Of a DNA stretch of 14,789 nucleotides, positions 1 to 6,757 are shown piece after piece. Under the pieces are notes generated by a model. It was not told the origin of the DNA, ran no database searches, and worked only from the letters and a program-made list of their open reading frames with translations. The translations under genes were made by a program, and so were the position numbers. Each line of letters begins with the position of its first letter. Position 1 is the stretch's first letter. The DNA lies in the NCBI GenBank assembly GCA_018239705.1, contig JAFEGS010000601.1, positions 1 to 14,789 on the forward strand, given 5' to 3'. The stretch comes from Verrucomicrobiota bacterium. GTDB lineage: Bacteria; Chlamydiota; Chlamydiia; Chlamydiales; FEN-1388.

Positions 1-72
1 GATAAATTCAGCCTCTTTCGACTTGAAGGCTTTTTCAAGTAACTGCTGTTCTTTCTTTCTGCCAATGATCAT
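1..72 (-). CDS. N-terminus of predicted AAA-type ATPase (partial, runs off the left edge)
   Basis: Reading the minus strand from the ATG at 72-70 gives 24 open codons to the window edge. The peptide starts MIIGRKKEQQLLEKAF and ends KEAEFI. A start of the form (M)-x-I/F-G-R-x-x-E-x-x-L-L followed about ten residues later by AEFI/AEFV is typical of the COG1672 family of predicted ATPases (ATPase domain, often with a C-terminal DUF234 winged-helix/nuclease-like part), where a VYGRRRVGKT-type P-loop follows directly. The P-loop itself would lie outside the window, so the assignment depends on the N-terminal signature only. No strong Shine-Dalgarno is visible. The 5' region holds two 33-bp palindromes (92-128 and 149-183), the first only 20 nt upstream of the start codon, so its promoter and the palindromes must overlap. 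The gene is tandem with nnr, downstream of it. Confidence 0.55.
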   Translation of the reverse strand, partial: MIIGRKKEQQLLEKAFKSKEAEFI

Positions 73-91
73 CTTGCACCGCCATCGCTGG

Positions 92-128
92 TTTGGGCCA
101 CATATAAACTTACTATAAGTGGCCCAAA
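92..128. repeat. Palindrome copy 1 of a 33-bp repeated dyad
   Basis: The arms TTTGGGCCAC (92-101) and GTGGCCCAAA (119-128) are perfectly complementary. After one mismatch (102/118) pairing resumes to 106/114, giving a 15-bp stem with a 7-nt loop (107-113). The core 94-126 matches 150-182 at 29 of 33 positions. There is no T-run on either side, so it is not a standard intrinsic terminator. It sits in the immediate 5' region of the ATPase gene that starts at 72. Confidence 0.85.
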
Positions 129-148
129 AATTCCAGTCAATAGTAATT

Positions 149-183
149 ATGGGCCACATATACACTTGTTATACGTGGCCCAT
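149..183. repeat. Palindrome copy 2 of a 33-bp repeated dyad
   Basis: The arms ATGGGCCAC (149-157) and GTGGCCCAT (175-183) pair perfectly. As in copy 1, one mismatch (158/174) is followed by renewed pairing to 162/170 around a 7-nt loop. The four differences from copy 1 (107/163, 112/168, 113/169, 118/174) all lie in the loop or at positions unpaired in both copies, so the stem is conserved exactly. The copies are spaced 56 bp start to start. This copy lies 10 nt beyond the nnr stop codon. Confidence 0.85.
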
Positions 184-192
184 GAGGCAAGG

Positions 193-1701
193 CTATTTCA
201 GTTCTTTGAAGGCCGCAGGTAGATGAGAGATGAGGGAAGAGGCCGTCATGCAAAAGGAGGTCTCTTCTTTAGCTGCAGCTTCTCCTGCAAGGGCGTGCAG
301 AAAGGTCCCAAGATGCATAGCTGTAGGTGCGTCGAGTCCTTGAGACATCAGTGAGGCCAGGATGCCTGTCAGGACATCGCCGGATCCGGCTGTGGCCATT
401 CCTGGGTCGCCTCTCATAAGAATCAGCGGAATTGCATCGTATGAAAATAAAAATGAAGGAGCTCCTTTTAACACAAGGTGTGTCTGGTGCGTGTCTACAA
501 ATTGCTGGCACTTGGCTAGAAAAGAGAGCGTGAGCGGCTCTTTTTCGGTACTGCCAAGCAGGCGCTGCATTTCACCCGTATGTGGGGTAAATATGGCCTG
601 ATGCAGCATGCCACAGTGGGCGGTGCTGATGGTTGATGCCGGCAGGAGTGCATCGGCATCTATAACAATTTTTTTGTCTTTCCAAGTGCTCCATAGTGCC
701 TCGATCAGCGCCTCAATAGCGGGCGATTTTCCAAGGCCGGGACCCATGAAGCAGGCGCTCGCTTGTGTAAACCACTTTTGCACGCTAGCTGTGTCTTGGG
801 CTTGATAGGGTATTCGTACCACCTCCAAAGGCCCTTTGCCAAACTCTTGGATACAATCATCGGGGTGGAGAAGATGGACTATCCCAGCGCCCGATCGCAG
901 GGCTGCAATTGAGGAGAGAAGGGCTGCTCCGGCCATCCCGTGAGAGCCGGCAAGGCCTACGACATGTCCTGCGCTGTATTTTTGCCTGTTTCTGATGATC
1001 TTTGGTAGATGCGCGGAAACATCTGCTTTTTCAAGTACACAGTAGCTTGCTTTAGTTTTATCTGCGTAGGGTGCAAGTCCTATGGGCAAACAATCGATGC
1101 TGCCTACAAAGTTGTAGCCATCTTCTAAAAAGAAGCCAATTTTGGGAAATTCTATAGCTACCGTACGCGTTGCTTCAATAGCCACTCCTTCGACCTTACC
1201 GGTTGAGGCATCAAGTCCTGAAGGAATATCGATGGCGATGATGGGAAGTCCTGAGCTATTGGCAGCTTCGATCACACGTTTGGCCTCCCCCTCTACTGCT
1301 CCATGAAAGCCGGTCCCAAAGATACCATCGATGATAATTCCCTCTTGTGGAAAGGGTGGAAGCTGCTGCCCGAGATCGATAATTTTGCCGCCTCGTGCTT
1401 CAAAGCGCCTGCGCTGCTTTCTGACGAGGGAGTTAGGGTCGATTGGAAAGAGCTGGATAACCTGCACAGTGTACCCGCGCTGGTGCAAAAGCCGTGCGAC
1501 AACATAGGCATCGCCTCCATTATTGCCTCGGCCGGCAAGGATAAGGGCCTTTGTAGCGAGAGCTCGCTCGGTCACAAAACTGCTAACGACGGCATCTACC
1601 TGTTTTCCGGCCTGTTCCATCAGCATCTCTTGCGTGACGCCTGCTGCCTCTGCCAGGCTTTCAAGCTGTTTCATTTCTTCGGGTGTGACAATGCGTAGCA
1701 T
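193..1701 (-). CDS. nnr: Bifunctional NAD(P)H-hydrate epimerase / ADP-dependent NAD(P)H-hydrate dehydratase (Nnr)
   Basis: This cytosolic metabolite-repair enzyme epimerises damaged NAD(P)HX and dehydrates the S form back to NAD(P)H at the expense of ADP. The N-terminal YjeF_N domain carries GRGNNGGDAYVVAR (about residues 57-70), the glycine/asparagine-rich cofactor loop; GDA replaces the more common GDG. The C-terminal ribokinase-like domain starts near GHVVGLAGSHGMAGAA. It shows MGPGLGKS, VIDADAL, FTPHTGEMQRLLG, LVLKGAP and the nucleotide-binding/catalytic motif GMATAGSGDVLTG, with the catalytic Asp near residue 442. At 502 residues it has the usual size of the fused enzyme. An upstream in-frame ATG at 1752 would add 17 residues of unconserved character. 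The start at 1701 is preferred because the protein then begins MLRIVTPEEMK, as family members do, with AGGA just upstream. Both domains look intact. Confidence 0.95.
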   Translation of the reverse strand: MLRIVTPEEMKQLESLAEAAGVTQEMLMEQAGKQVDAVVSSFVTERALATKALILAGRGNNGGDAYVVARLLHQRGYTVQVIQLFPIDPNSLVRKQRRRFEARGGKIIDLGQQLPPFPQEGIIIDGIFGTGFHGAVEGEAKRVIEAANSSGLPIIAIDIPSGLDASTGKVEGVAIEATRTVAIEFPKIGFFLEDGYNFVGSIDCLPIGLAPYADKTKASYCVLEKADVSAHLPKIIRNRQKYSAGHVVGLAGSHGMAGAALLSSIAALRSGAGIVHLLHPDDCIQEFGKGPLEVVRIPYQAQDTASVQKWFTQASACFMGPGLGKSPAIEALIEALWSTWKDKKIVIDADALLPASTISTAHCGMLHQAIFTPHTGEMQRLLGSTEKEPLTLSFLAKCQQFVDTHQTHLVLKGAPSFLFSYDAIPLILMRGDPGMATAGSGDVLTGILASLMSQGLDAPTAMHLGTFLHALAGEAAAKEETSFCMTASSLISHLPAAFKELK

Positions 1702-1833
1702 AACTTCCTGCGAATTTTTCCTTGTTCTAGCAGATTGTGAGCAAATAGGCAAGCCATGAAAAATATTTATTGATAAAAAGATTTTAAAAATATATGCATC
1801 GACTTAGCAAAAATATTTTAAATAGGATGCTAT
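1702..1833. promoter_or_regulatory. AT-rich divergent promoter region between nnr and kinase-like gene A
   Basis: This 132-bp gap separates two divergent starts, so both promoters must lie here. It is strongly AT-rich around 1756-1825. On the plus strand TTGATA (1770-1775) followed 15 bp later by TATATG (1791-1796) is a weak candidate. On the minus strand a TTGCCT/TAGAAC pair with 17-bp spacing is possible for nnr. None is good enough to call firmly. The ribosome binding site of the rightward gene, AGGA at 1824-1827, lies 6 nt before its ATG. Confidence 0.4.
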
Positions 1834-3114
1834 ATGGGTAACGTATTCCAACTCCTTTGTCTATCGCTTGTTATGGGTCTAGGAGTACTGAGCGCAAAAT
1901 GCAGCCCCAAGCTTGAAAAAAAGATCAGCCACTTGGCAAAGAGCAGGAAATATCGACAACTGGGAGTGGTGGTTCGCAAGAATTTAAACAAAAAATGTAC
2001 GCTAGGTGAACTAGACGCGATTGCCTCGAGCGTAGGCTGTAAGAAGCTACGAGATGCTATTTTTGCTACGAGACGGCTCTACGGCACACACAGAAATGTC
2101 TGCATCAGACGCCCGCAATTTTTGCAGGATGCGCTCTTTACCCTTACAAAACTTCCCTCCTTAAGAAAGAGCTACAGCTATCTCACCAGGAAACAGACGG
2201 GGCTAAGAGATACCATTGAGTATGATCCTCACACGAAGAAGGCCTTTATTCTCCTCGACCGACATAAGAGAGCATGGGTTGGCAAAGGGTATAAGAAAAG
2301 AGTGAACAAAGCGATTCTCTTCGATATAAAAAACCCCAAAGTTGTTGCTCGAGCAGAGCAGAGTGCTCCAATGAAAGAGGAGATCAAGGTATGCAAAAAG
2401 ATGAGAAATACTCCAGGGGTTATCAATATGCAGGCCTCGACGACCTATTCAAAGAATCGCCAAACATTTAGGACGCTCTATCTCGATCTCTATGAGCCCG
2501 GTTCTTTAAAACATGCACTTGCAAAGAAGAAAAAATTTACACTTACTCAAGTAACGCAGATTATGCACCGTCTTCTTGTGGGCTTGAAATCGTTTCATTC
2601 TCGAAAGATCGTCCATCGCGATATCCATATTGGCAACTGCTTTATCTCTAAAAGCTCGAAGAAGGGAACAAAGATCGATGCCGTGCTGGCCGATCTCGGC
2701 AGAGCGATGTCAATCAAGAAGGCAAAGGGCATCCCACCACAGGGAGCCAAGATCTACTATTCTCCGGAAAGTATTGAGATGGAGAAGATGCGTCACAAGG
2801 ACTATTTTGCAAGCGACATCTATGCACTCGGCTGCGTCTTCTACCAGCTCCTCTTCAAAAAGCAGGCCCCCTGGCAAGGCACCTATCTTCGCGATAGGAC
2901 GCTACCGGCTGAAAAGAAACGAGAGATGCTCGTTCAAGAGCTTAATCGGGCATGCGAGAAAAAATGGAGCTATCTGAAAGGCAAAAAGCAGCTTTCAAGA
3001 AGGCAAGCTGCTCAGTATTTAGTCTTCAAAATGCTGCAGGTTGACCCAAAAGAGAGAGGCTCAGCCTCTTCACTTGCCTCTATTGCAAAAGCGATCGCAC
3101 AACGCTCGCGGTAG
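1834..3114 (+). CDS. Secreted protein kinase-like protein A, lacking the beta-3 lysine
   Basis: A hydrophobic leader (about residues 4-21, ending GVLSA before KCS) suggests Sec export; it lacks a good lipobox. An N-terminal region of about 130 residues is followed by a protein-kinase fold. It shows a glycine loop G150-K-G152 with Lys155 at the third-glycine position and V157, V-A-R-A (171-174) where VAIK is expected, the catalytic loop H261-R262-D263...N268, D287-L-G as the DFG motif, S310-P-E as APE, and SDIYALGCVFYQLL (the subdomain IX aspartate). So HRD, Asn and the metal-binding Asp are kept, but the canonical ATP-anchoring Lys is absent. The gene at 3080-4228 is a clear paralogue: both share TIE.DPHTKK.FI...RH, the glycine loop, HRD..N, GRA and ALGCVFY. 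Whether it is active, and where it acts (periplasm, inclusion or host), cannot be read from the sequence. Start chosen by AGGA 6 nt upstream. Confidence 0.8.
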   Translation: MGNVFQLLCLSLVMGLGVLSAKCSPKLEKKISHLAKSRKYRQLGVVVRKNLNKKCTLGELDAIASSVGCKKLRDAIFATRRLYGTHRNVCIRRPQFLQDALFTLTKLPSLRKSYSYLTRKQTGLRDTIEYDPHTKKAFILLDRHKRAWVGKGYKKRVNKAILFDIKNPKVVARAEQSAPMKEEIKVCKKMRNTPGVINMQASTTYSKNRQTFRTLYLDLYEPGSLKHALAKKKKFTLTQVTQIMHRLLVGLKSFHSRKIVHRDIHIGNCFISKSSKKGTKIDAVLADLGRAMSIKKAKGIPPQGAKIYYSPESIEMEKMRHKDYFASDIYALGCVFYQLLFKKQAPWQGTYLRDRTLPAEKKREMLVQELNRACEKKWSYLKGKKQLSRRQAAQYLVFKMLQVDPKERGSASSLASIAKAIAQRSR

Positions 3115-4228
3115 GACGGGCGTGAGGGTTTGGATTGATCATCTTTAAAATGATCGCTTCCACGCGCTCGGGTGAAAAACGCTTCTTCTTGAGTTTACCC
3201 GTTTTTTTGAGTTCCTTTAGCCGCTGTTTTCTATACTGCTCAATTCTGTGTATAAATCTCTTGTGGCGTGTATGTAGAGATACATGGGTGTTTCTAAGCT
3301 TTCTCGCTTGCATCCAGCATGGCTTTTTGTTGTAGAGAATCTTGTAGAACACGCAACCCAATGCAAAGATATCTGTTCGAAGGTAGTCATCTCCTTTCAG
3401 TAGATGAGGCTTAAGACCTTCCGGAGCACATAGGGAATAGCCGCCTTGAGCCCCCTTTTCACTGGTATTTCCCCCACTCACAGCGCGTCCAAAATCGGCT
3501 ACAACCAGATGAACATGTTTTCTTTTTCTTGTTACAAAGAAATTCCTCAGGCCCAAATCGCGATGTGCATACCCCTTGTTGTGCATGCGCTCGATACCAT
3601 GGATAATATCGCGGCAAAAGCGCAGGCGATCTTTAAATTTGAAGCTATTGCTATGTTTTTGTACATAGTGAGAAAAATCACCTCGAGGATAGTACTTTGT
3701 GATGAATGAGTAGCAGTTTGAAAGGGTATTTCTTGAATCGCTCAGTACGGCAATGATCTTGCATAGTCCAGGAACGCCCTTGAGGTCAGACATTGCTTGC
3801 GCTTCATTTTCATTTGGGTAGGTAGTATGGCTGTGGGCTACTTTTCGAGGCTTTGTCGTTGAGTAGAGGATTGAGTAGGTGACATTTTTTCTCGCGCCGC
3901 GTCCAAGTTCAGGCACATTGTGCCGCTGTAGGTGAATAAAAATTTTCTTAGTATGAGGATCTACTTCAATTGTTCGCGCAAGCTTTGTCTTTGTGCGGCT
4001 AAAGTAATAGACTCTGTTGGTCTCAACCTGTTTTGGAAGCTCTGTCTCAATAAAAAGAGCTATTTTGTAGAGCTCGTCCTTTGACATGCCGCAGTTTTTG
4101 AAACACTTTCGTATTGCAGAGGTTGCCTTCTGGGCCTTTTTGTGAGCATCAGTGTGCTCATTAGCATACGCACTGGAGCTAAGCAGCAGAAGGGTTATCA
4201 AGCTGAAAAACTGAATAAAAGATTTCAT
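3080..4228 (-). CDS. Secreted protein kinase-like protein B, paralogue of A
   Basis: A textbook signal peptide (MKSFIQFFSLITLLLLSSS, likely cleavage after AYA near residue 22) is followed by a short N-region and a kinase domain. This shows G109-R-G111 with Lys114 at the third-glycine position and V116, V130-A-H-S133 in place of VAIK, catalytic loop H222-R223-D224...N229, D245-F-G247, A268-P-E270, and TDIFALGCVFYKIL. The catalytic and metal-binding residues are intact; only the beta-3 lysine is missing, as in paralogue A. The C-terminus is rich in Lys/Arg. Its ATG (4228-4226) overlaps the TGA of the DUF58 gene (4227-4225) as ATGA, so it should be co-transcribed and translationally coupled. Its 3' end overlaps kinase-like gene A by 35 bp on the opposite strand. 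B keeps more consensus motifs (DFG, APE) than A (DLG, SPE). Confidence 0.82.
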   Translation of the reverse strand: MKSFIQFFSLITLLLLSSSAYANEHTDAHKKAQKATSAIRKCFKNCGMSKDELYKIALFIETELPKQVETNRVYYFSRTKTKLARTIEVDPHTKKIFIHLQRHNVPELGRGARKNVTYSILYSTTKPRKVAHSHTTYPNENEAQAMSDLKGVPGLCKIIAVLSDSRNTLSNCYSFITKYYPRGDFSHYVQKHSNSFKFKDRLRFCRDIIHGIERMHNKGYAHRDLGLRNFFVTRKRKHVHLVVADFGRAVSGGNTSEKGAQGGYSLCAPEGLKPHLLKGDDYLRTDIFALGCVFYKILYNKKPCWMQARKLRNTHVSLHTRHKRFIHRIEQYRKQRLKELKKTGKLKKKRFSPERVEAIILKMINPNPHARPTASVVRSLLQ

Positions 4229-5112
4229 TTGTGACTCACAGTTTTTTTCCGTTTATTAAAATAGGCGATAAGGTGCTGAACGAAAGAGCCTTTTGTATCA
4301 ATTTCTATAGCTCCAGAGCCTGTTTTGGAAATGATGGAGTGGAACTCCTCATCTTTTTTCTTCCAAAGTGCCTGGTAGATATTGCTTGTCTTTTCATTCA
4401 TATCGACAATAAATTGCCGGCCTGTTTCTAAATCTTGTACTGTTGAAAGGCCGACAGTTGGCCATTTTTCTTCAAAGGGGTCATACACGCGGATGGCAAT
4501 AAGGTCGTTTTTTTTTGCAGTAAGCCCGAGCTGTCTCTCATAGTTTTCTGCCATAAAATCTGATAGGAGAAAGCAGATACATCGCTTCTTCATGGCAATA
4601 TTGAGATGGTCAAGGGCATCTGCAATGGAGGTTTTTTTTCTTGAAGGCTCATAGGCGAGCAGCTCGCGGATAAGGCGTACCCCATGTTTTGAGCCTCTTT
4701 TTGGGAGAACCATCTTCTCTACCTTGTCTGAAAAAAGAAGGAGGCCCACTTTGTCGTGATTGTAAATCGCAGAAAATGCAATCAAAGCCCCTATCTCCGC
4801 CAGCCGCTCTTTTTTACACTCAAAATGGCTTGCAAAGTGTAGTGAAGCCGAAACATCACACATAAGCATCACGAGGAGATCCCTCTCTTCTCTAAAGTTT
4901 TTTACAAAGGGCCGTCCCATCTGGGCCGTTTTTGCCCAATCAATCGATCGATAATCATCGCCGGTCTGAAATTCTCGAATATCTGCCAGCTCTATACCCT
5001 GCCCTTTAAAGGCAGATGCATACATGCCCGAGAATGTGTCGAGAACAAGCTGTTTGGCCACAATTTCGATGTGGCGAATCTTTTGAAAAAGTTCGCTACG
5101 CTCCACATCCAT
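4225..5112 (-). CDS. DUF58 family protein with vWA-like fold
   Basis: Residues 48-74 hold the DUF58 hallmark (FQTGDDYRSIDWAKTA then GRPFVKNFREER), followed by a hydrophobic strand and a complete MIDAS start, D86-V-S-A-S90, of a von Willebrand A-like domain. A later KKTSIADAL segment may supply the MIDAS threonine. The 295 residues match the size of soluble cytosolic DUF58 proteins, which usually work with a MoxR-type AAA ATPase; no MoxR gene is present in this window. Biochemical function is unknown for the family (assembly or metal-insertion chaperoning is the usual guess). Start: the ATG at 5112 abuts AAAGG with no spacing, whereas the in-frame GTG at 5106 (codon 3) follows AAGGA at 5 nt, so translation may really begin at 5106. 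It is the first gene of a two-gene unit with secreted kinase-like protein B. Confidence 0.88.
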   Translation of the reverse strand: MDVERSELFQKIRHIEIVAKQLVLDTFSGMYASAFKGQGIELADIREFQTGDDYRSIDWAKTAQMGRPFVKNFREERDLLVMLMCDVSASLHFASHFECKKERLAEIGALIAFSAIYNHDKVGLLLFSDKVEKMVLPKRGSKHGVRLIRELLAYEPSRKKTSIADALDHLNIAMKKRCICFLLSDFMAENYERQLGLTAKKNDLIAIRVYDPFEEKWPTVGLSTVQDLETGRQFIVDMNEKTSNIYQALWKKKDEEFHSIISKTGSGAIEIDTKGSFVQHLIAYFNKRKKTVSHK

Positions 5113-5228
5113 CCTTTACATTATGCACTCGAGGCTATGTCTAGAGCGCCTATATTCCCAATTGAGGGCTGCTTGCCACCTTGTAGCACACCCCCATCTT
5201 TATAAAAAGAGAAAAATATAATTTTTGC

Positions 5229-5257
5229 TTGAAATAAAAAAAGATTTGTGAAATAAT
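5229..5257 (+). promoter_or_regulatory. Sigma-70-type promoter for the small ORF/RNA unit
   Basis: TTGAAA at 5229-5234 (5 of 6 to TTGACA) is separated by exactly 17 bp from AATAAT at 5252-5257 (5 of 6 to TATAAT). Transcription would start near 5263-5265, at the base of the hairpin at 5265-5290. This is among the best-matching promoters in the window. Confidence 0.65.
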
Positions 5258-5264
5258 GCTTCCG

Positions 5265-5290
5265 CCCACAGATAACTAGACATTTGTGGG
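5265..5290 (+). promoter_or_regulatory. Leader hairpin upstream of the small ORF
   Basis: CCCACA (5265-5270) pairs with TGTGGG (5285-5290) around a 14-nt loop, extendable by one G-U pair. It would sit at the very 5' end of the transcript from the 5229-5257 promoter, leaving the AGGAG Shine-Dalgarno (5301-5305) free downstream. A 5' stabilising or regulatory stem is an inference. Confidence 0.5.
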
Positions 5291-5311
5291 TTGAAACGTT
5301 AGGAGTTTATT

Positions 5312-5464
5312 ATGAAAGAACATATTCCCCCATTAGACGGGTCGGGAATAGCAGAAGCTGTCCCTCGCTCGATATCAATACAATGTGCTACAACTGCAGC
5401 TGCTTGCCGTTTTGTTTCCTTCCTTTATTTTTCCTTTTATTTCTTTTATCGCTTCTGGCGATAA
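5312..5464 (+). CDS. Small hypothetical protein, 50 residues, aromatic-rich hydrophobic C-terminus
   Basis: An ATG at 5312 opens 50 codons ending in TAA at 5462-5464, preceded by AGGAG at 5301-5305 (6-nt spacing) and by the strong promoter at 5229-5257. The peptide has a polar first half (MKEHIPPLDGSGIAEAVPRS...) and a hydrophobic second half packed with Phe and Tyr (RFVSFLYFSFYFFYRFW), long enough to cross or insert into a membrane, with a terminal Arg. I do not recognise it. A TTG-initiated ORF in another frame (5284-5502) overlaps it but has no Shine-Dalgarno and is less likely. Its stop codon is the right arm of a perfect 7-bp hairpin. The transcript might act mainly as an RNA, with the ORF incidental. 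Confidence comes from signals, not homology. Confidence 0.5.
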   Translation: MKEHIPPLDGSGIAEAVPRSISIQCATTAAACRFVSFLYFSFYFFYRFWR

Positions 5465-5481
5465 GATCCCCCCATTTTTTT
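5446..5481 (+). terminator. Hairpin plus T-tract after the small ORF (possible terminator)
   Basis: TTATCGC (5446-5452) and GCGATAA (5458-5464) form a perfect 7-bp stem with a 5-nt loop. A run of seven T follows at 5475-5481. The 10-nt gap between stem and T-run is longer than in a standard intrinsic terminator, so this is only a candidate end for a transcript of about 220 nt. Confidence 0.35.
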
Positions 5482-5563
5482 ACAGTTTATTTTGATTTCT
5501 AAAGAGCGCTAAACGCTACTGTTTACACTCTTTATAATTATATTTTTATTTATTAGGATTTTT

Positions 5564-6757
5564 ATGTCTATTTCTCTTTTGGGGTCGTTATTGCCTCCCC
5601 TATGGGCGCCGGAAAGGCGTACGTTCGATGAACGAACAGAAATTTTGCAGGGAGCTTCTACAAGAGTTACGCAAAATGTACAGCTAGGACAACTGTTCTT
5701 AGAAATTGGTAAAGAAGGATTATGTGCCGCTATAGAAGGTAGGTATAAAGACCTCGATGCACTGGTGAAAAACTTTGGCTGTCAAATTACAGCTCTTCAA
5801 GTAAAGCGCATACTTGATATGCCTCAAAGTACTGAGAAGGCTGAGGAGAGTAAAAAAGCAATTGAAGGAAAGCTTGCACTGTGCGAAGCCTTACGAAAAA
5901 AAGGTAACGCTGTTGAAATCGGCAAGAACGATTATGAGAACCTTGCTCTATTTTTGCAAAAGGTGGATATAGACCTGGAAGTGCCTGTTGAGATCGCTCA
6001 GTTGGTGCGTTTTCGGCTCCTGTGCATCATAAACGATAATCAGGATAAAAACGGGGTAGAAGTTCCCTTTACAAATATGAAGCTCATGGCAGAGAAAATA
6101 AAGGGACTCCGCTTAAACAAAATCGATCCTCAATTAGTTGGTGCATTGGTATCAGGTGTGCAAGCGGAAGAGTCGAGAAAAGCGCTTATCTTCATCAGGC
6201 AGGAGGCAATACATCTCAGCGATGAGATCACCCCTCGCGCACTGTTAATTCAGCGCCTTTTGAGTAGCTCATTTGAGCGTAAAACAGCGACGAGTAAAAA
6301 ACACTCGTCTATTGTTTCTGTGTCTCTTTTATATAACGCTGAGGCAGTGCTTCGCCGGCTCCAGGGCGTCGTACTCCTGAAGCAAAAGACCACCTTCTGC
6401 GGGAAGGCTAATGATAGACTTCCCATGAAGCTCTTCTTGAAGATGCCGGAAGAGAGGGTGTTAGAGCCTAATGAACTGGCACTTTTACCCAAAAAAGAGA
6501 CAATTCTTGTCGTGGAGGGGTACATAAACGTGCTTGATTTAGCAGAGCAGGTAGCGAGACTAGGACTATTTACTATACTGAATAGTAATGCTGCATGTAT
6601 CGATCAGTATGCTCAAGGCAGTGATCAGAGCCCTATAGAAGATGAAGAGGCAGCGAGTGATATTGCCTTCTACGCATCAAGAAAAGATGAAATTGTAGAA
6701 GATATTTTTAAAATAGATCATGTCTACTGCGCAAGCGTACAAGAAGAGGAGGGATAA
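5564..6757 (+). CDS. Hypothetical protein, 397 residues
   Basis: I do not recognise this protein. It is predicted to be soluble and mostly alpha-helical, with alternating charged and leucine-rich stretches, no signal peptide and no transmembrane segment long enough to call. The last 60 residues are acidic (DQSPIEDEEAASDIAF and a terminal EEEG). The start is supported by AGGA 5 nt before the ATG; an exact TATAAT at 5533-5538 lies upstream but lacks a convincing -35. Its TAA (6755-6757) is immediately followed by the ATG of the peptide transporter, whose Shine-Dalgarno (AGGAGGG) lies inside this gene's last codons, so the two must be co-translated. That context hints at a role tied to peptide uptake or simply shared expression; it is likely a lineage-restricted chlamydial protein. 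Confidence 0.75.
   Translation: MSISLLGSLLPPLWAPERRTFDERTEILQGASTRVTQNVQLGQLFLEIGKEGLCAAIEGRYKDLDALVKNFGCQITALQVKRILDMPQSTEKAEESKKAIEGKLALCEALRKKGNAVEIGKNDYENLALFLQKVDIDLEVPVEIAQLVRFRLLCIINDNQDKNGVEVPFTNMKLMAEKIKGLRLNKIDPQLVGALVSGVQAEESRKALIFIRQEAIHLSDEITPRALLIQRLLSSSFERKTATSKKHSSIVSVSLLYNAEAVLRRLQGVVLLKQKTTFCGKANDRLPMKLFLKMPEERVLEPNELALLPKKETILVVEGYINVLDLAEQVARLGLFTILNSNAACIDQYAQGSDQSPIEDEEAASDIAFYASRKDEIVEDIFKIDHVYCASVQEEEG

Noticed and set aside
1303..1698. Plus-strand ORF of 131 codons opposite nnr
   Set aside because: Antisense shadow of the well-conserved Nnr epimerase domain without its own start signals.
3137..3155. GATCAT/ATGATC inverted repeat near the convergent gene ends, considered as a terminator
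   Set aside because: Only 6 bp, AT-rich, no T-run, and it encodes part of the conserved C-terminal region of kinase-like protein B.
5284..5502. TTG-initiated 72-codon ORF overlapping the small ORF
   Set aside because: Non-ATG start inside the predicted leader hairpin and no Shine-Dalgarno; the ATG ORF at 5312 with AGGAG fits better.
5533..5538. Exact TATAAT upstream of the 5564 gene
   Set aside because: No acceptable -35 at 16-18 bp; the TTTACA at 5522-5527 is only 5 bp away, so it was not listed as a promoter.
6289..6309. 7-bp stem (GACGAGT/ACTCGTC) with an A-rich loop inside the 5564-6757 gene
   Set aside because: Mid-gene position, no T-run and no overlap with a start or stop; likely chance.
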